The notes beneath the pieces are model-generated. The model was not told where the DNA came from. It did no database searches and was given only the letters and a program-made list of their open reading frames with translations. A stretch of DNA of 64,000 nucleotides from Chlamydia muridarum str. Nigg (GTDB lineage Bacteria; Chlamydiota; Chlamydiia; Chlamydiales; Chlamydiaceae). Each line of letters opens with the position of its first letter. Position 1 is the first letter of the stretch. Where the stretch lies: the NCBI RefSeq assembly GCF_000006685.1, contig NC_002620.2, positions 577,205 through 641,204 on the forward strand, written 5' to 3'. Shown here one piece after another: positions 45,127 to 54,306 of the stretch. A program made the translations under genes and the position numbers.

Positions 45127-46164
45127 TCACAACAAAGGACTCTTGAAAGCTCTTTTTTTTAAGAGCAAAACTTTGATAAGCTTTTTACGAATGATTTCAG
45201 GGGAGACCTTTCCTTTCGCAACCAAATGTAGCAAACGCTTTTTACTGAACTGAAACTCCTCTAAAGAAGAAAACGTGAAGACATCTCCTCCTTTATGTAA
45301 AATCTCAATTGCTATTTCATCATTATGAAAAATATGGCTCCCGGAGAACCGCAAATATGATCTATCTATATTTGCTGATAGCGCGGCAATAGTACCCAGG
45401 AGATCATAATTAACAGAAATAGGATTCAACCCCTCTCTTTCTTCTCGAACCGAAGAATGAAATACTTCTCCTTGGACAATCTGAGATTGCTGAAGTCCTC
45501 GACATAATTCAGAATATTTCCTAGCATCCAGATCTAAGATTTCCTTGTATATCAGAGTGATAGAAACCTTTCTTTCTTTAAGGAAAGTGCCTACTGCCTC
45601 TCCGAGTTGAAAAAAATCTTCTTTTTCTTGAAACGGAGCCCTTTTTGTATAAGAACAATATGCCTGCAAAGCATAAGAAACCGTTGTAGCTATCAACACG
45701 GGAACCGTTCTTGCCCGATTCACTTGGTATAAATATTTATCAAAAGACTCGAAAGGCCCTGCCGAAAATAAAATGCCCCCCAACTCTCTTTTCTCAAAAG
45801 CTATGAAAAATTTTAAAAAATCTTCCCACCCTAGATTTAGAGGAGGCGTATAAAAAAATAACTGGGCTAACTGATGTCTAAATGATTCCAAAGAAGAAAA
45901 TAAATCTTGGATATCTTTTAATTCTTCTTCAGAACAAGGGAACATTCTGGTACGCCTCAATGATTGAGTTCCTAAAGAAATATCTTGCTGTCTCGGGAAA
46001 AAATCGGTTCGTTTTCGAATAGCTAAAAGCTTATTTTCTAATTCCCTATCCTGCTCCTCCCTTACTTCTGAAGATTGTCTATTTTCTCCTGAAACTCCTG
46101 AAAATTCTCCCACACCAGGAACTCCCTGAGGCAACACGCCAAAGAAGGAATTAAAAAAATTCAC
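45127..46164 (-). CDS. Chlamydial protein of unknown function
   Basis: 345 residues if it starts at GTG 46164, which has GAGAGG about 7 bp upstream and begins VNFFNSFFG; frames open further upstream to 46389 but those codons are AT-rich and low-complexity and probably not translated. No membrane segments are clear. Near residue 30 there is an acidic, Glu/Arg-rich stretch, followed by mixed helices. CT244 as recalled, conserved in chlamydiae with unknown role. Converges on lpxD with a 32-bp gap. I recognise no domain. Confidence 0.7.
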   Translation of the reverse strand: MNFFNSFFGVLPQGVPGVGEFSGVSGENRQSSEVREEQDRELENKLLAIRKRTDFFPRQQDISLGTQSLRRTRMFPCSEEELKDIQDLFSSLESFRHQLAQLFFYTPPLNLGWEDFLKFFIAFEKRELGGILFSAGPFESFDKYLYQVNRARTVPVLIATTVSYALQAYCSYTKRAPFQEKEDFFQLGEAVGTFLKERKVSITLIYKEILDLDARKYSELCRGLQQSQIVQGEVFHSSVREEREGLNPISVNYDLLGTIAALSANIDRSYLRFSGSHIFHNDEIAIEILHKGGDVFTFSSLEEFQFSKKRLLHLVAKGKVSPEIIRKKLIKVLLLKKRAFKSPLL

Positions 46165-46527
46165 TATAAACCTCTCGCCAAAAATTTTGAGCGAAAATTG
46201 TATTTTCTTATTCGTTAAAACACAACAGAAGAAAAATGCTAAAAAACCATCTGTAAAACACTCTGAGCAAAGAAAATAAATCTTTGAAAGAAAAAACGAC
46301 CCAATCCGTTTTTCTGGGTAGTGCTGAAAAATTGTTTTGTGTAGCATAGGCTTTTCGCCCAGCGACATATATAATATTGCGGAGGCCAAAACTTTTCTGG
46401 TTTCTTTTTATCGCTGGCCGTGCATAGCAAGAGAAGCTTTTAAAAGTTTTTATTTAGACTTGATTCAAATAGAATTTTTTAAAATCTATTCTAAAATTTT
46501 TTAGAAACCTTTTATCCAAGAGAATCT
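46165..46527. other. AT-rich divergent region upstream of pdhA
   Basis: 363 bp between the CT244-like gene and pdhA. It is AT-rich; an inverted repeat TCTAAAA/TTTTAGA (46490-46505) lies 22 bp before the pdhA start, and TTGATT at 46460 could be part of a -35, but no good -10 is seen. It holds no credible gene. Confidence 0.5.
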
Positions 46528-47550
46528 ATGCATCCCCTGACTTATAACATAGCTTCTGAGGAGACTACAGAAGCCCAAGTTTCCTTTGTTATAGAAAACT
46601 TCGGAAATGATTTCTGTATTAACTTGTTAAAAAAAATGCTGCTTATTCGTGAATTTGAGATTCGCGGAGAAGAAGCTTATTTAGAAGGACTTGTTGGGGG
46701 ATTTTACCACTCCTATATTGGGCAAGAATCGGTTGCTACAGCAGCTCTCGCATGTACAGGAACAGATCATTGGTTTTTTTCTTCCTATCGCTGTCATGGA
46801 GTTGCTATTTTACTAGATATTCCTTTACGCCAACTAGCAGCAGAACTACTAGGGAAAGAAACAGGATGTGCTTTAGGACGAGGTGGATCTATGCACATGT
46901 GTGGAGATCGCCTTCCTGGAGGATTTGGCATAGTTGGCGGACAAATTCCTTTAGCTGCTGGTGCAGCATTCTCCATGAAGTATCAAAAATTGCCCTCTAT
47001 CTCTCTATGTTTTATTGGAGACGGAGCCGTTGCTCAAGGAGTCTTTCATGAAACATTAAATTTCGCATCTCTTCACACCCTCCCCTTAATGCTTATTATA
47101 GAGAATAATGGGTGGGGCATGGGAACTGCTCTACACAGAGCAATTGCTAAACAACCTATAGCAGAGTCTCAGGCCTCTTCTTACGGGTTGTCTTCCATAA
47201 CTTTAAATGGTTTTGATTTATTTAATTCGCTTATAGGTTTCAAAGAAGCCTATCAACATATGCAAAAAACAGGGGCTCCTGTTGTTGTCGAAGCTTTATG
47301 CTCTCGTTTTAGAGGACATTCTATTTCCGATCCCAATCTGTATCGCTCTAAAGAAGAAATGCAATGTTTGCTTAAGCGAGACCCCATTCTTTTTGCAAAA
47401 GAATGGCTTATCCGTGCTAACGTCTTATCCGAAGATGATTTTAAAGATTTACGGCAAACCAGCAAAGAGGCCGTTCTAGAAGCATTCTCCCAAGCTCGTC
47501 TTGATCCAGAACCTGCTGTTGCCACTTTAGAAGAGGGGATCTATGCCTAA
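46528..47550 (+). CDS. pdhA: Pyruvate dehydrogenase E1 component, alpha subunit
   Basis: Thiamine-diphosphate-dependent decarboxylation of pyruvate, alpha part of the heterotetrameric E1. 340 residues with the phosphorylation-loop-type RGHSISDP, the ThDP-binding GDGAVAQGVFHE...ENN region (GDG at about 172, ending NN) and a RGGSMHM segment. First gene of pdhA-pdhB-pdhC; the pdhB ATG lies within its last codons (8-bp overlap). CT245 as recalled. Confidence 0.95.
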   Translation: MHPLTYNIASEETTEAQVSFVIENFGNDFCINLLKKMLLIREFEIRGEEAYLEGLVGGFYHSYIGQESVATAALACTGTDHWFFSSYRCHGVAILLDIPLRQLAAELLGKETGCALGRGGSMHMCGDRLPGGFGIVGGQIPLAAGAAFSMKYQKLPSISLCFIGDGAVAQGVFHETLNFASLHTLPLMLIIENNGWGMGTALHRAIAKQPIAESQASSYGLSSITLNGFDLFNSLIGFKEAYQHMQKTGAPVVVEALCSRFRGHSISDPNLYRSKEEMQCLLKRDPILFAKEWLIRANVLSEDDFKDLRQTSKEAVLEAFSQARLDPEPAVATLEEGIYA

Positions 47551-48529
47551 TTTTGTTACTCTCGAAATTCGAGAAGCCATAAGACAAGCTATTGATGAGG
47601 AAATGACTAGGGATCCTAATGTATGCATTTTAGGAGAAGAAGTCGCTGAATATAATGGGGCTTACAAAGTCACTAAAAATCTTTTAGATAAATGGGGACC
47701 GACCCGAGTTATTGATACGCCCATTAGCGAAGCTGCATTTTCCGGGATTGGAATTGGCGCGGCACTAACCGGATTACGCCCAATTATTGAATTTATGAGC
47801 TGGAACTTCTCTTTAGTCGCTGCAGATCAAATCATTTCTCATGCGGCAAAAATGCATTACATGACCGGAGGGAAATTTTCTGTTCCCATTGTTTTTAGAG
47901 GAGCCAATGGAGCTGCTGCACAAGTCTCTTGTCAACATTCTCATTGTGTAGAAGCCCTTTATGCAAATATTCCAGGCTTAATTATCATTGCTCCATCAAC
48001 CCCAGCAGATGCCAAAGGGCTTCTTAAAGCTGCTATTCGTGATAATAATCCCGTCCTATTTTTAGAGAATGAATTGGACTATAACTTGAAGGGAGAAGTT
48101 CCTACAGAGGAGTATCTTGTCCCTATTGGGAAAGCTCACATTGTTCAAGAAGGACTAGACTTAACCATCATTTCGCATAGCCGTATGGTAACTATCGTTG
48201 AGCTAGCTGCTAAAATAGCAAAACAGAGATGGGGATTTTCTATTGAAATTTTAGATTTGCGAACAATTAAACCTTTGGATATTGCCGCAATTCTAACTTC
48301 CGTTAAAAAAACTGGAAATTGTCTTGTTGTGGAAGAGGGGCATTATTTTTGTGGAATATCCGCAGAAATCATTGCAACCATTACAGAGCATATTTTTGAT
48401 CACTTGGACCATCCTCCTTTACGAGTTTGTCAAAAAGAAACTCCTATGCCATACAGTAAAACACTGGAGACGGCGACTCTTCCTAATGTTAACCGCATCC
48501 TGGATGCCATTGAAAAAATTATGAGGTAA
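47543..48529 (+). CDS. pdhB: Pyruvate dehydrogenase E1 component, beta subunit
   Basis: Transketolase-like beta subunit of E1, 328 residues, beginning LEIREAIRQAIDEEM. Signature GEEVAEYNGAYKVTK, then DTPISEAAFSGIGIGAA and EFMSWNF, with a C-terminal EEGHYFCG. It overlaps pdhA by 8 bp and is followed 4 bp later by pdhC, so the operon is tightly coupled. CT246 as recalled. Confidence 0.96.
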   Translation: MPNFVTLEIREAIRQAIDEEMTRDPNVCILGEEVAEYNGAYKVTKNLLDKWGPTRVIDTPISEAAFSGIGIGAALTGLRPIIEFMSWNFSLVAADQIISHAAKMHYMTGGKFSVPIVFRGANGAAAQVSCQHSHCVEALYANIPGLIIIAPSTPADAKGLLKAAIRDNNPVLFLENELDYNLKGEVPTEEYLVPIGKAHIVQEGLDLTIISHSRMVTIVELAAKIAKQRWGFSIEILDLRTIKPLDIAAILTSVKKTGNCLVVEEGHYFCGISAEIIATITEHIFDHLDHPPLRVCQKETPMPYSKTLETATLPNVNRILDAIEKIMR

Positions 48530-48533
48530 CGTT

Positions 48534-49820
48534 GTGGTTTCTTTGTTAAAAATGCCTAAGCTATCCCCTACAATGGAAACAGGGACCCTTGTTAAATGGC
48601 ATAAACAAGCTGGTGATGAAGTCCATTTTGGAGATGTGTTATTAGAAATTTCTACTGATAAAGCCGTTTTAGAACATACGGCCTCTGAAGACGGATGGTT
48701 GTTGCAAATTCTTGTGAAAGAAGGAACTAAAATTCCAATTGGCACACCTATCGCAGTGTTTTCAACAGAGCAAAATGCCGAATATGATTTGAAACAGCTC
48801 CTGCCTTTAGAAGAGGCTTCAGGAGCAAATGAGCCTACAGAAATTTTACCTCAAACTTCTCCTCAAAATGATTCACATTACTCGGGGCCTTCCATGGCTA
48901 TTGTGGGATTCCGCCCCGAACCGCCTTTAACAACTCCTTTATCAGTTAAATACTCGGGAGATAAAGTAGCCGCCTCTCCCTTAGCTAAAAAATTAGCTAA
49001 GGAGCAGAACTTAGATCTTTCTGGCGTAGCTGGTAGCGGACCAGGTGGACGGATTGTGAAAAAGGATTTGGAGAAAGCACCTCCTCTAAGAATAGCAGGT
49101 TTTGGATATCCTGAAGCCCCAGATGTTAATCCGGGCTCCTACGTAGAAGAGTCTCTATCCCCCATTAGAGAATCTATATCTAAACGATTACAAGCAGCCA
49201 AAACCTTTATTCCTCATTTTTATGTGCGGCAACGCATTTATGCTTCTCCTCTGCTTGCGCTACTAAAAGAACTTCAAGTACAAAATATAAAACTTTCTAT
49301 AAACGACTGCATCGTGCGAGCGTGCGCTTTAGCCTTAAAAGAATTTCCAGAAATTAACTCTGGATTCAATAGCGTAGACAATACAATTATCCGATTTTCT
49401 ACCATTGATATTTCTATTGCTGTAGCAATTCCTGATGGAGTTATTACCCCTATTATCCGTTGTGCAGATAGAAAAAATGTTGGCACGATCTCAGCCGAGA
49501 TCAAAGGGTTAGCTGCAAGAGCAAGACAATTCTCTCTTAAAGAAGAGGAATACAAAGGCGGGTCTTTCTGTATCTCGAATCTTGGAATGACGGGGATTTC
49601 TGATTTTACGGCTATCCTAAACCCTCCTCAGGCAGCCATCCTAGCTGTAGGTAGTGTAGAAGAGCAGCCTGTGGTCTTGAATGGAGAACTAGCTGTAGGA
49701 TCAACTTGTATGCTAACTTTGTCAGTAGATCACCGAGTGATTGACGGGTACCCTGCAGCCATGTTCATGAAGAGACTGCAGAAACTTCTTGAGGCACCCT
49801 CCGTTTTGCTCCTTAATTAG
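48534..49820 (+). CDS. pdhC: Dihydrolipoamide acetyltransferase (E2)
   Basis: Core of the PDH complex transferring acetyl groups to CoA. 428 residues: one lipoyl domain (about 1-76; Lys in STDKAVLE), a linker, an E3/E1-binding domain around residues 140-180 (ASPLAKKLA...GSGPGGRIVKKDL), and a catalytic acetyltransferase domain ending with the DHRVIDG His motif. GTG start 48534. No E3 (lpd) gene follows in the window. The gene converges on glgP. CT247 as recalled. Confidence 0.95.
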   Translation: MVSLLKMPKLSPTMETGTLVKWHKQAGDEVHFGDVLLEISTDKAVLEHTASEDGWLLQILVKEGTKIPIGTPIAVFSTEQNAEYDLKQLLPLEEASGANEPTEILPQTSPQNDSHYSGPSMAIVGFRPEPPLTTPLSVKYSGDKVAASPLAKKLAKEQNLDLSGVAGSGPGGRIVKKDLEKAPPLRIAGFGYPEAPDVNPGSYVEESLSPIRESISKRLQAAKTFIPHFYVRQRIYASPLLALLKELQVQNIKLSINDCIVRACALALKEFPEINSGFNSVDNTIIRFSTIDISIAVAIPDGVITPIIRCADRKNVGTISAEIKGLAARARQFSLKEEEYKGGSFCISNLGMTGISDFTAILNPPQAAILAVGSVEEQPVVLNGELAVGSTCMLTLSVDHRVIDGYPAAMFMKRLQKLLEAPSVLLLN

Positions 49821-49824
49821 AGAT

Positions 49825-49863
49825 ATGTCTCCCCCCTCTTCTTTTAAGAGGATTGGGAGACAT
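49825..49863. terminator. Stem-loop between pdhC and glgP
   Basis: ATGTCTCCC and GGGAGACAT pair, with an inner CCTCTT/AAGAGG stem. It begins 5 bp past pdhC and covers the glgP stop codon. No strong T-run follows on either strand, so it is a candidate bidirectional terminator only. Confidence 0.5.
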
Positions 49864-52285
49864 TCCATATATTAGAAGCATAGTCTGTAATAGATCTATC
49901 GCTTGAGAAGAAGCCTATTCCTCCTACGTTGTAAATAGATTTCTTAGTCCATTCCTCAGGTTGCGTAAACAATCTTGCAACACGATTATGTGCATCAAGA
50001 TAAGACTCTAAATCAGCTAGCACAAAGAAAGGATCTCCTTCGTTTAAAAGCCTATTAACAATCGGTTTAAAGAGATCCTTATCTTCTTCGGGCAGTCTTG
50101 CCTGTAAAACCATATCAAGAATTTCTTGAATTTTGGGATTAGCATTACAAATCCCTTGAGGATAATACTCATTACGGAGTGCAGAGATTTCTTCTTCTAA
50201 AAGACCGAAAATAAACATGTGCTCTTTCCCAATATGTTCGGCCATTTCAATATTAGCACCATCCATAGTACCAATCGTTAAAGCTCCATTCAAAGCAAAC
50301 TTCATGTTACCAGTCCCAGAAGCCTCCATTCCCGCTGTTGAAATTTGCTCTGATAAGTCTGTTGCCGGGATTATAGCCTCTGCTAAAGACACTCTATAAT
50401 TAGGCCAAAATACTACTTTGAGAAGATCTTTGGCTTTAGGATCATTGTTAACAATATGAGCAACATTATTAATTAACTTAATGATCAACTTAGCCATAGC
50501 ATAGCCAGGAGCTGCTTTACCTCCAAAAATGACTGTTGTTGGAACAATCTCTGTAGAACCATTACGGATTTCATTATAAAAATAAATAACCCTAAGGATA
50601 TTCATCAGCTGACGTTTATACTCATGTATCCGCTTAATATGGCAGTCAAAAATGGACTGAGGATTTACGGAAACTCCCAGTTCTTTATAAATACGAGCAG
50701 ATAGGTCCTCCTTATTCTGAATTTTGATTTTATGCCACTCCTCCCTAAATCCGCTATCCTCAGCTAAAGAAATCACCTTATTCAGATGCGTAAGATTCGT
50801 TAGATAATCCGTACCTATTGAGCGATTCAACAAGGCACTTAATCTTTTATTGGAAAGAGCTAGCCAACGTCTGGGTGTGATCCCATTGGTAACATTAATG
50901 AATTTATCTGGGAAAAACTCGACAAAGTCCTTAAATAGCGTATTTTTGATAAGCTGAGAGTGAAAGCTTGACACGCCATTGACCTTACTCGTCCCAATAA
51001 CAGCTAAATTCGCCATATTGATAAACTTAGAACTTCCTTCTTCTATGATAGAAAGAGCTCGTCTCTTATCATCATCTCCCGGGTATTTTTGAGAGACTTT
51101 TTTTAACCAGCGAGCATTGATCTCATAAATAATTTCTAAATGGCGAGGAAGTACTTTAGAAAATAAATCTAAAGACCAGCGCTCTAACGCCTCAGGAAGA
51201 ATCGTATGGTTTGTGTAATTAAATATTTTTGTCGTTGTATCCCAAGCAACGTCCCAATCCAATTCTTCTCGATCCACTAAAATATGCATCATTTCTGCTA
51301 TACCTAGAGCAGGATGTGTATCATTTAGTTGAACAGAGACTTTTTCAGATAATTTATCTAGAGAAAGGTGTGTTTTTGTATAACGACGAAGAATATCTTG
51401 TATAGTGGCAGATACCAGAAAATATTCTTGTTTAAGACGCAACTCCTGCCCTTCAGAAATCGAATCATTAGGGTAAAGTACGCGAGTAATATTACTTGCT
51501 AACGCAATATCTTCAATAGCCCGAATATAATTTCCATGATTAAAATAGCTAAATTCAAATCCATGACGAGATTGTGCTTGCCACAGGCGCAAAGAATTTA
51601 CTGTATCATTATTGAACCCTGGAACAGGGACATCATAAGCCATAGCTAAAACTTCTTGAGAATCAACTAACTCTGCTACATCCCTTCCTCTTGAATCCAT
51701 ACTGTGCTTTACTTTCCCATAAAAATGGACAGGATACAAGTATTCTCCCCGACATATCTCCCAAGGATTTCCATAACGCAACCACTCATCCGGCGACTCA
51801 ACCTGGTAACCATTCTCTATCTGCTGATCAAAAATGCCATAATCATAACGAAGACCATATCCATAAGCAGGAATTCCAAGAGTGGCCATAGAATCAAGAA
51901 AACATGCAGCTAGTCGACCCAATCCTCCATTTCCAAGACCCGCATCATGCTCCATCTCGACAAGCTGATCGAAATCATAACCGAGATCCGATAACGCTTC
52001 GTTCACTAAATCTAAAAGGCCTAAGTTCAGCAGATTACTCTTTAAACTTCTTCCTAACAAAAATTCCATAGAGATGTAATAAACACGCTTTACATCATTG
52101 TCATAATAACTGCTTTGCGTCTTTAGCCATCCCTTAGCCATCCACTCCGATACAGTTTTAGCTACAGCTGTAAAGATATCTCTGGTTGAAGCGGATTGAG
52201 GAGTCTGGACTACCCCACAATATACCCTTTCCAGGATCGCTTGCTTCATAGATTCTACATTGATCTTCATCCGGTCGAAATGCAT
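49844..52285 (-). CDS. glgP: Glycogen phosphorylase
   Basis: Releases glucose 1-phosphate from glycogen, which chlamydiae store in the inclusion. 813 residues from ATG 52285, close to the 814 recalled for CT248; ATGs at 52300 and 52309 are also in frame, all with weak ribosome sites. The PLP lysine is in [14 protein letters not shown], and the family regions [20 protein letters not shown] and FNDTHPAL-type NDTHPALG are clear. Converges with pdhC. Confidence 0.95.
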
Positions 52286-52442
52286 AAAAGAGCCGCTCAT
52301 ACAAATCATTTATTTGTTTTTGAATAAGAAATCTTATTATTAAAAGAAAGTTTTCTATTTCAGGCAGACCATGCGGCGAAGGATCTTGCTATTCAAGAAG
52401 AATTCAAGTAAAATATTCGCCATTCTTAGTTAAGGAGGCTCT

Positions 52443-52790
52443 ATGGGTATCAAACCTCATGAATACGGCTGTTGGGGGGACAGAGGGAATGTCTTTACAT
52501 TACACGATATAGAGAGGGGAACAGAATCTTACAAAGCCGCACCCCGTTCCGCACCCCGTCCTTTGAAATCCGGTCTAGCAGCGAAAGCCTCTCGCTTTGC
52601 GTTAGGATTGCTCTTTGGATTAGGCCTGACTCTCTCACTCGTTACGTTTATTGCCGCAGCCGTCTCCTTACCTCTTGGCGCGATAACAGTTTTAATTCTG
52701 ATTACCCAAGCAGCATTTGCAATAACTCTTGCATATAAACTTTACAAACTCATTAAAGAAGAACCAACTTCTTGCTCTTGCTTAATCTAG
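52443..52790 (+). CDS. Predicted small Inc protein
   Basis: 115-residue Inc-like protein (CT249 as recalled, a predicted inclusion membrane protein). A basic, Pro/Ser-rich N-terminus is followed by two hydrophobic segments at about 53-75 and 79-100 and a short Lys/Glu tail ending CSCLI. The ribosome site TAAGGAGG before the ATG is very strong. It lies apart from the main Inc cluster, between glgP and dnaA, and is closed by a terminator. Confidence 0.75.
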   Translation: MGIKPHEYGCWGDRGNVFTLHDIERGTESYKAAPRSAPRPLKSGLAAKASRFALGLLFGLGLTLSLVTFIAAAVSLPLGAITVLILITQAAFAITLAYKLYKLIKEEPTSCSCLI

Positions 52791-52823
52791 ACAAAAAGTT
52801 TTTAACAGGATTTTAAAACTACT

Positions 52824-52851
52824 AAGGAGGCTGGTCATTGACCGCCTCCTT
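52824..52851 (+). terminator. Terminator after the small Inc gene
   Basis: AAGGAGGC and GCCTCCTT form a perfect 8-bp stem with a 12-base loop containing a smaller GGTCA/TGACC stem, followed by ACTTTTTAG. The 3' arm runs to within 6 bp of the convergent dnaA stop, so it may serve both genes. Confidence 0.8.
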
Positions 52852-52856
52852 ACTTT

Positions 52857-54227
52857 TTAGTCTACTATAAGGTCCAAGCTCTGATAAGCAGATGAAAGTC
52901 GCTTTGTTAGTTCTTGTACTCCACAAGAGACATCACTTTCTCTATCATCTTCATCCAGCTTTTGCGAAATTGCTCGAATTGAGGAGATCACGGTAGAATG
53001 ATCTCGCGAAAAAACCTCTCCGATCTTTACATACGATAAAGAAAGTTTCTGCCTGCACAGAAACATAGCAACCTGTCTAGGAAGAACATATTCCCTAGAC
53101 TGAGAACGGCCTAAAATATTTTCGGGAGAAACTCCATAATACTGAGCAGTAGCACGAACAATACCAGATGGGGTTAAACGGATATGCTCTGCAGCCTGCA
53201 AGACATCTTGCAGCAAAGCCTCTACATCCCCTTGGTATAGTAGTTGGTGCGATAATTTTTTATAAGCGACCCTTTTCGCTAAAGTTGTGAGTGCATGTAG
53301 CAAAGATTTTATATGAGAAGATAAAGCCTGTATGAGGAAATCCAGGGCTGTTTCTTCTATGCGAATGTTAAGTTGTTCTATTCTTCTTTCTAAAAAGCTT
53401 TTCAGTCCCTCTCTCGTTAAAGGGCTAACAGGAACCGCAATCCCCCACTCGAAACGGCTAATCAACCGCTCTTCCATAGCTTTTAGATCTCCAGGAGCGA
53501 AGATAGAAGAAATGACAATTAATTTCCCTTCAGTATGCAAAGAATTAAATGTATGGAAAAATTCTTCTTGAGTGGCCCCTTTCCCTGAGAGAACTTCTAT
53601 ATCTTCAATGAATAACGCTTCTACATTACGATAAAACGCACGAAAACGTTGCATCTCACCTGAACGAATAGCAGATACTAGATGTTCTGTGAATAGCTGT
53701 GAAGAAACGTATAAGGTTTTTACTCCGGCTTCACGCAAGATTCCAACAGCGGCTTGCATGAGATGAGTTTTTCCAGAACTCTCTGGGCCAAACAAATAGA
53801 TGGGATTAAATGGGAACCCTTTACCTTGCTCAGAAACTTTCGCGAATTCTTGAAGAATCCTAACAGGCAAATCATTCTCTGGAGTCACAAGAAAATTTGC
53901 AAAAGACATTTGTGGATCAATGTCCCCATACTGCATTGTGAAGTATGCTGTTTTCTCTTGTTGAATTTGCGACTCTTTAAACGGCGTAGACTTATCCAAA
54001 GAAGTCACACGCACCCGAATTGGCTTCCCGTTATTATTAATTAAATTAGCTTTAACTTTATGGCGAATATGTTCTTCGAACCAAGTTACTTGGAAAGAAT
54101 CCTTTGCTTCCAAATACAGATTGCACGCATCAAAGCATAGGACCTTTAAGGACCTCAGCCACTTATTGACCGTATCCGTACCAATTTCTTTTTCTTGTAG
54201 CAAAAGGAACTCTTCCCAAGCTCGCAT
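52857..54227 (-). CDS. dnaA: Chromosomal replication initiator DnaA (paralogue 1)
   Basis: AAA+ initiator, 456 residues: domain I to about 90, Walker A GPESSGKTH at about 167, Walker B FIEDIEVLSG, sensor motifs, and a C-terminal DNA-binding domain with the signature RDHSTVISSIR. Chlamydiae carry two dnaA genes, as I recall (CT250 and CT275); this matches the first. Upstream of yidC would be unusual for oriC, and I saw no cluster of DnaA boxes next to it. Lies 79 bp downstream of yidC start region on the same strand orientation. Confidence 0.95.
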   Translation of the reverse strand: MRAWEEFLLLQEKEIGTDTVNKWLRSLKVLCFDACNLYLEAKDSFQVTWFEEHIRHKVKANLINNNGKPIRVRVTSLDKSTPFKESQIQQEKTAYFTMQYGDIDPQMSFANFLVTPENDLPVRILQEFAKVSEQGKGFPFNPIYLFGPESSGKTHLMQAAVGILREAGVKTLYVSSQLFTEHLVSAIRSGEMQRFRAFYRNVEALFIEDIEVLSGKGATQEEFFHTFNSLHTEGKLIVISSIFAPGDLKAMEERLISRFEWGIAVPVSPLTREGLKSFLERRIEQLNIRIEETALDFLIQALSSHIKSLLHALTTLAKRVAYKKLSHQLLYQGDVEALLQDVLQAAEHIRLTPSGIVRATAQYYGVSPENILGRSQSREYVLPRQVAMFLCRQKLSLSYVKIGEVFSRDHSTVISSIRAISQKLDEDDRESDVSCGVQELTKRLSSAYQSLDLIVD

Positions 54228-54306
54228 AAAACTATCTCAGCTAAATAGTTTTTGATAAAAACTATTCTAATTAAAAAACAGAACTATTTGCCTTTATTGG
54301 CGTTCT

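Noticed and set aside
46165..46389. 75-codon N-terminal extension of the CT244-like gene
   Set aside because: AT-rich, low-complexity codons without a ribosome site; GTG 46164 has a good one.
52776..52787. C-terminal CSCLI of the small Inc as a CaaX prenylation box
   Set aside because: The Cys lies at positions -5 and -3 from the end, not -4, so it does not fit a CaaX box.
54228..54306. oriC or DnaA boxes next to dnaA
   Set aside because: No TTATNCACA-type cluster was seen in the flanking gaps.
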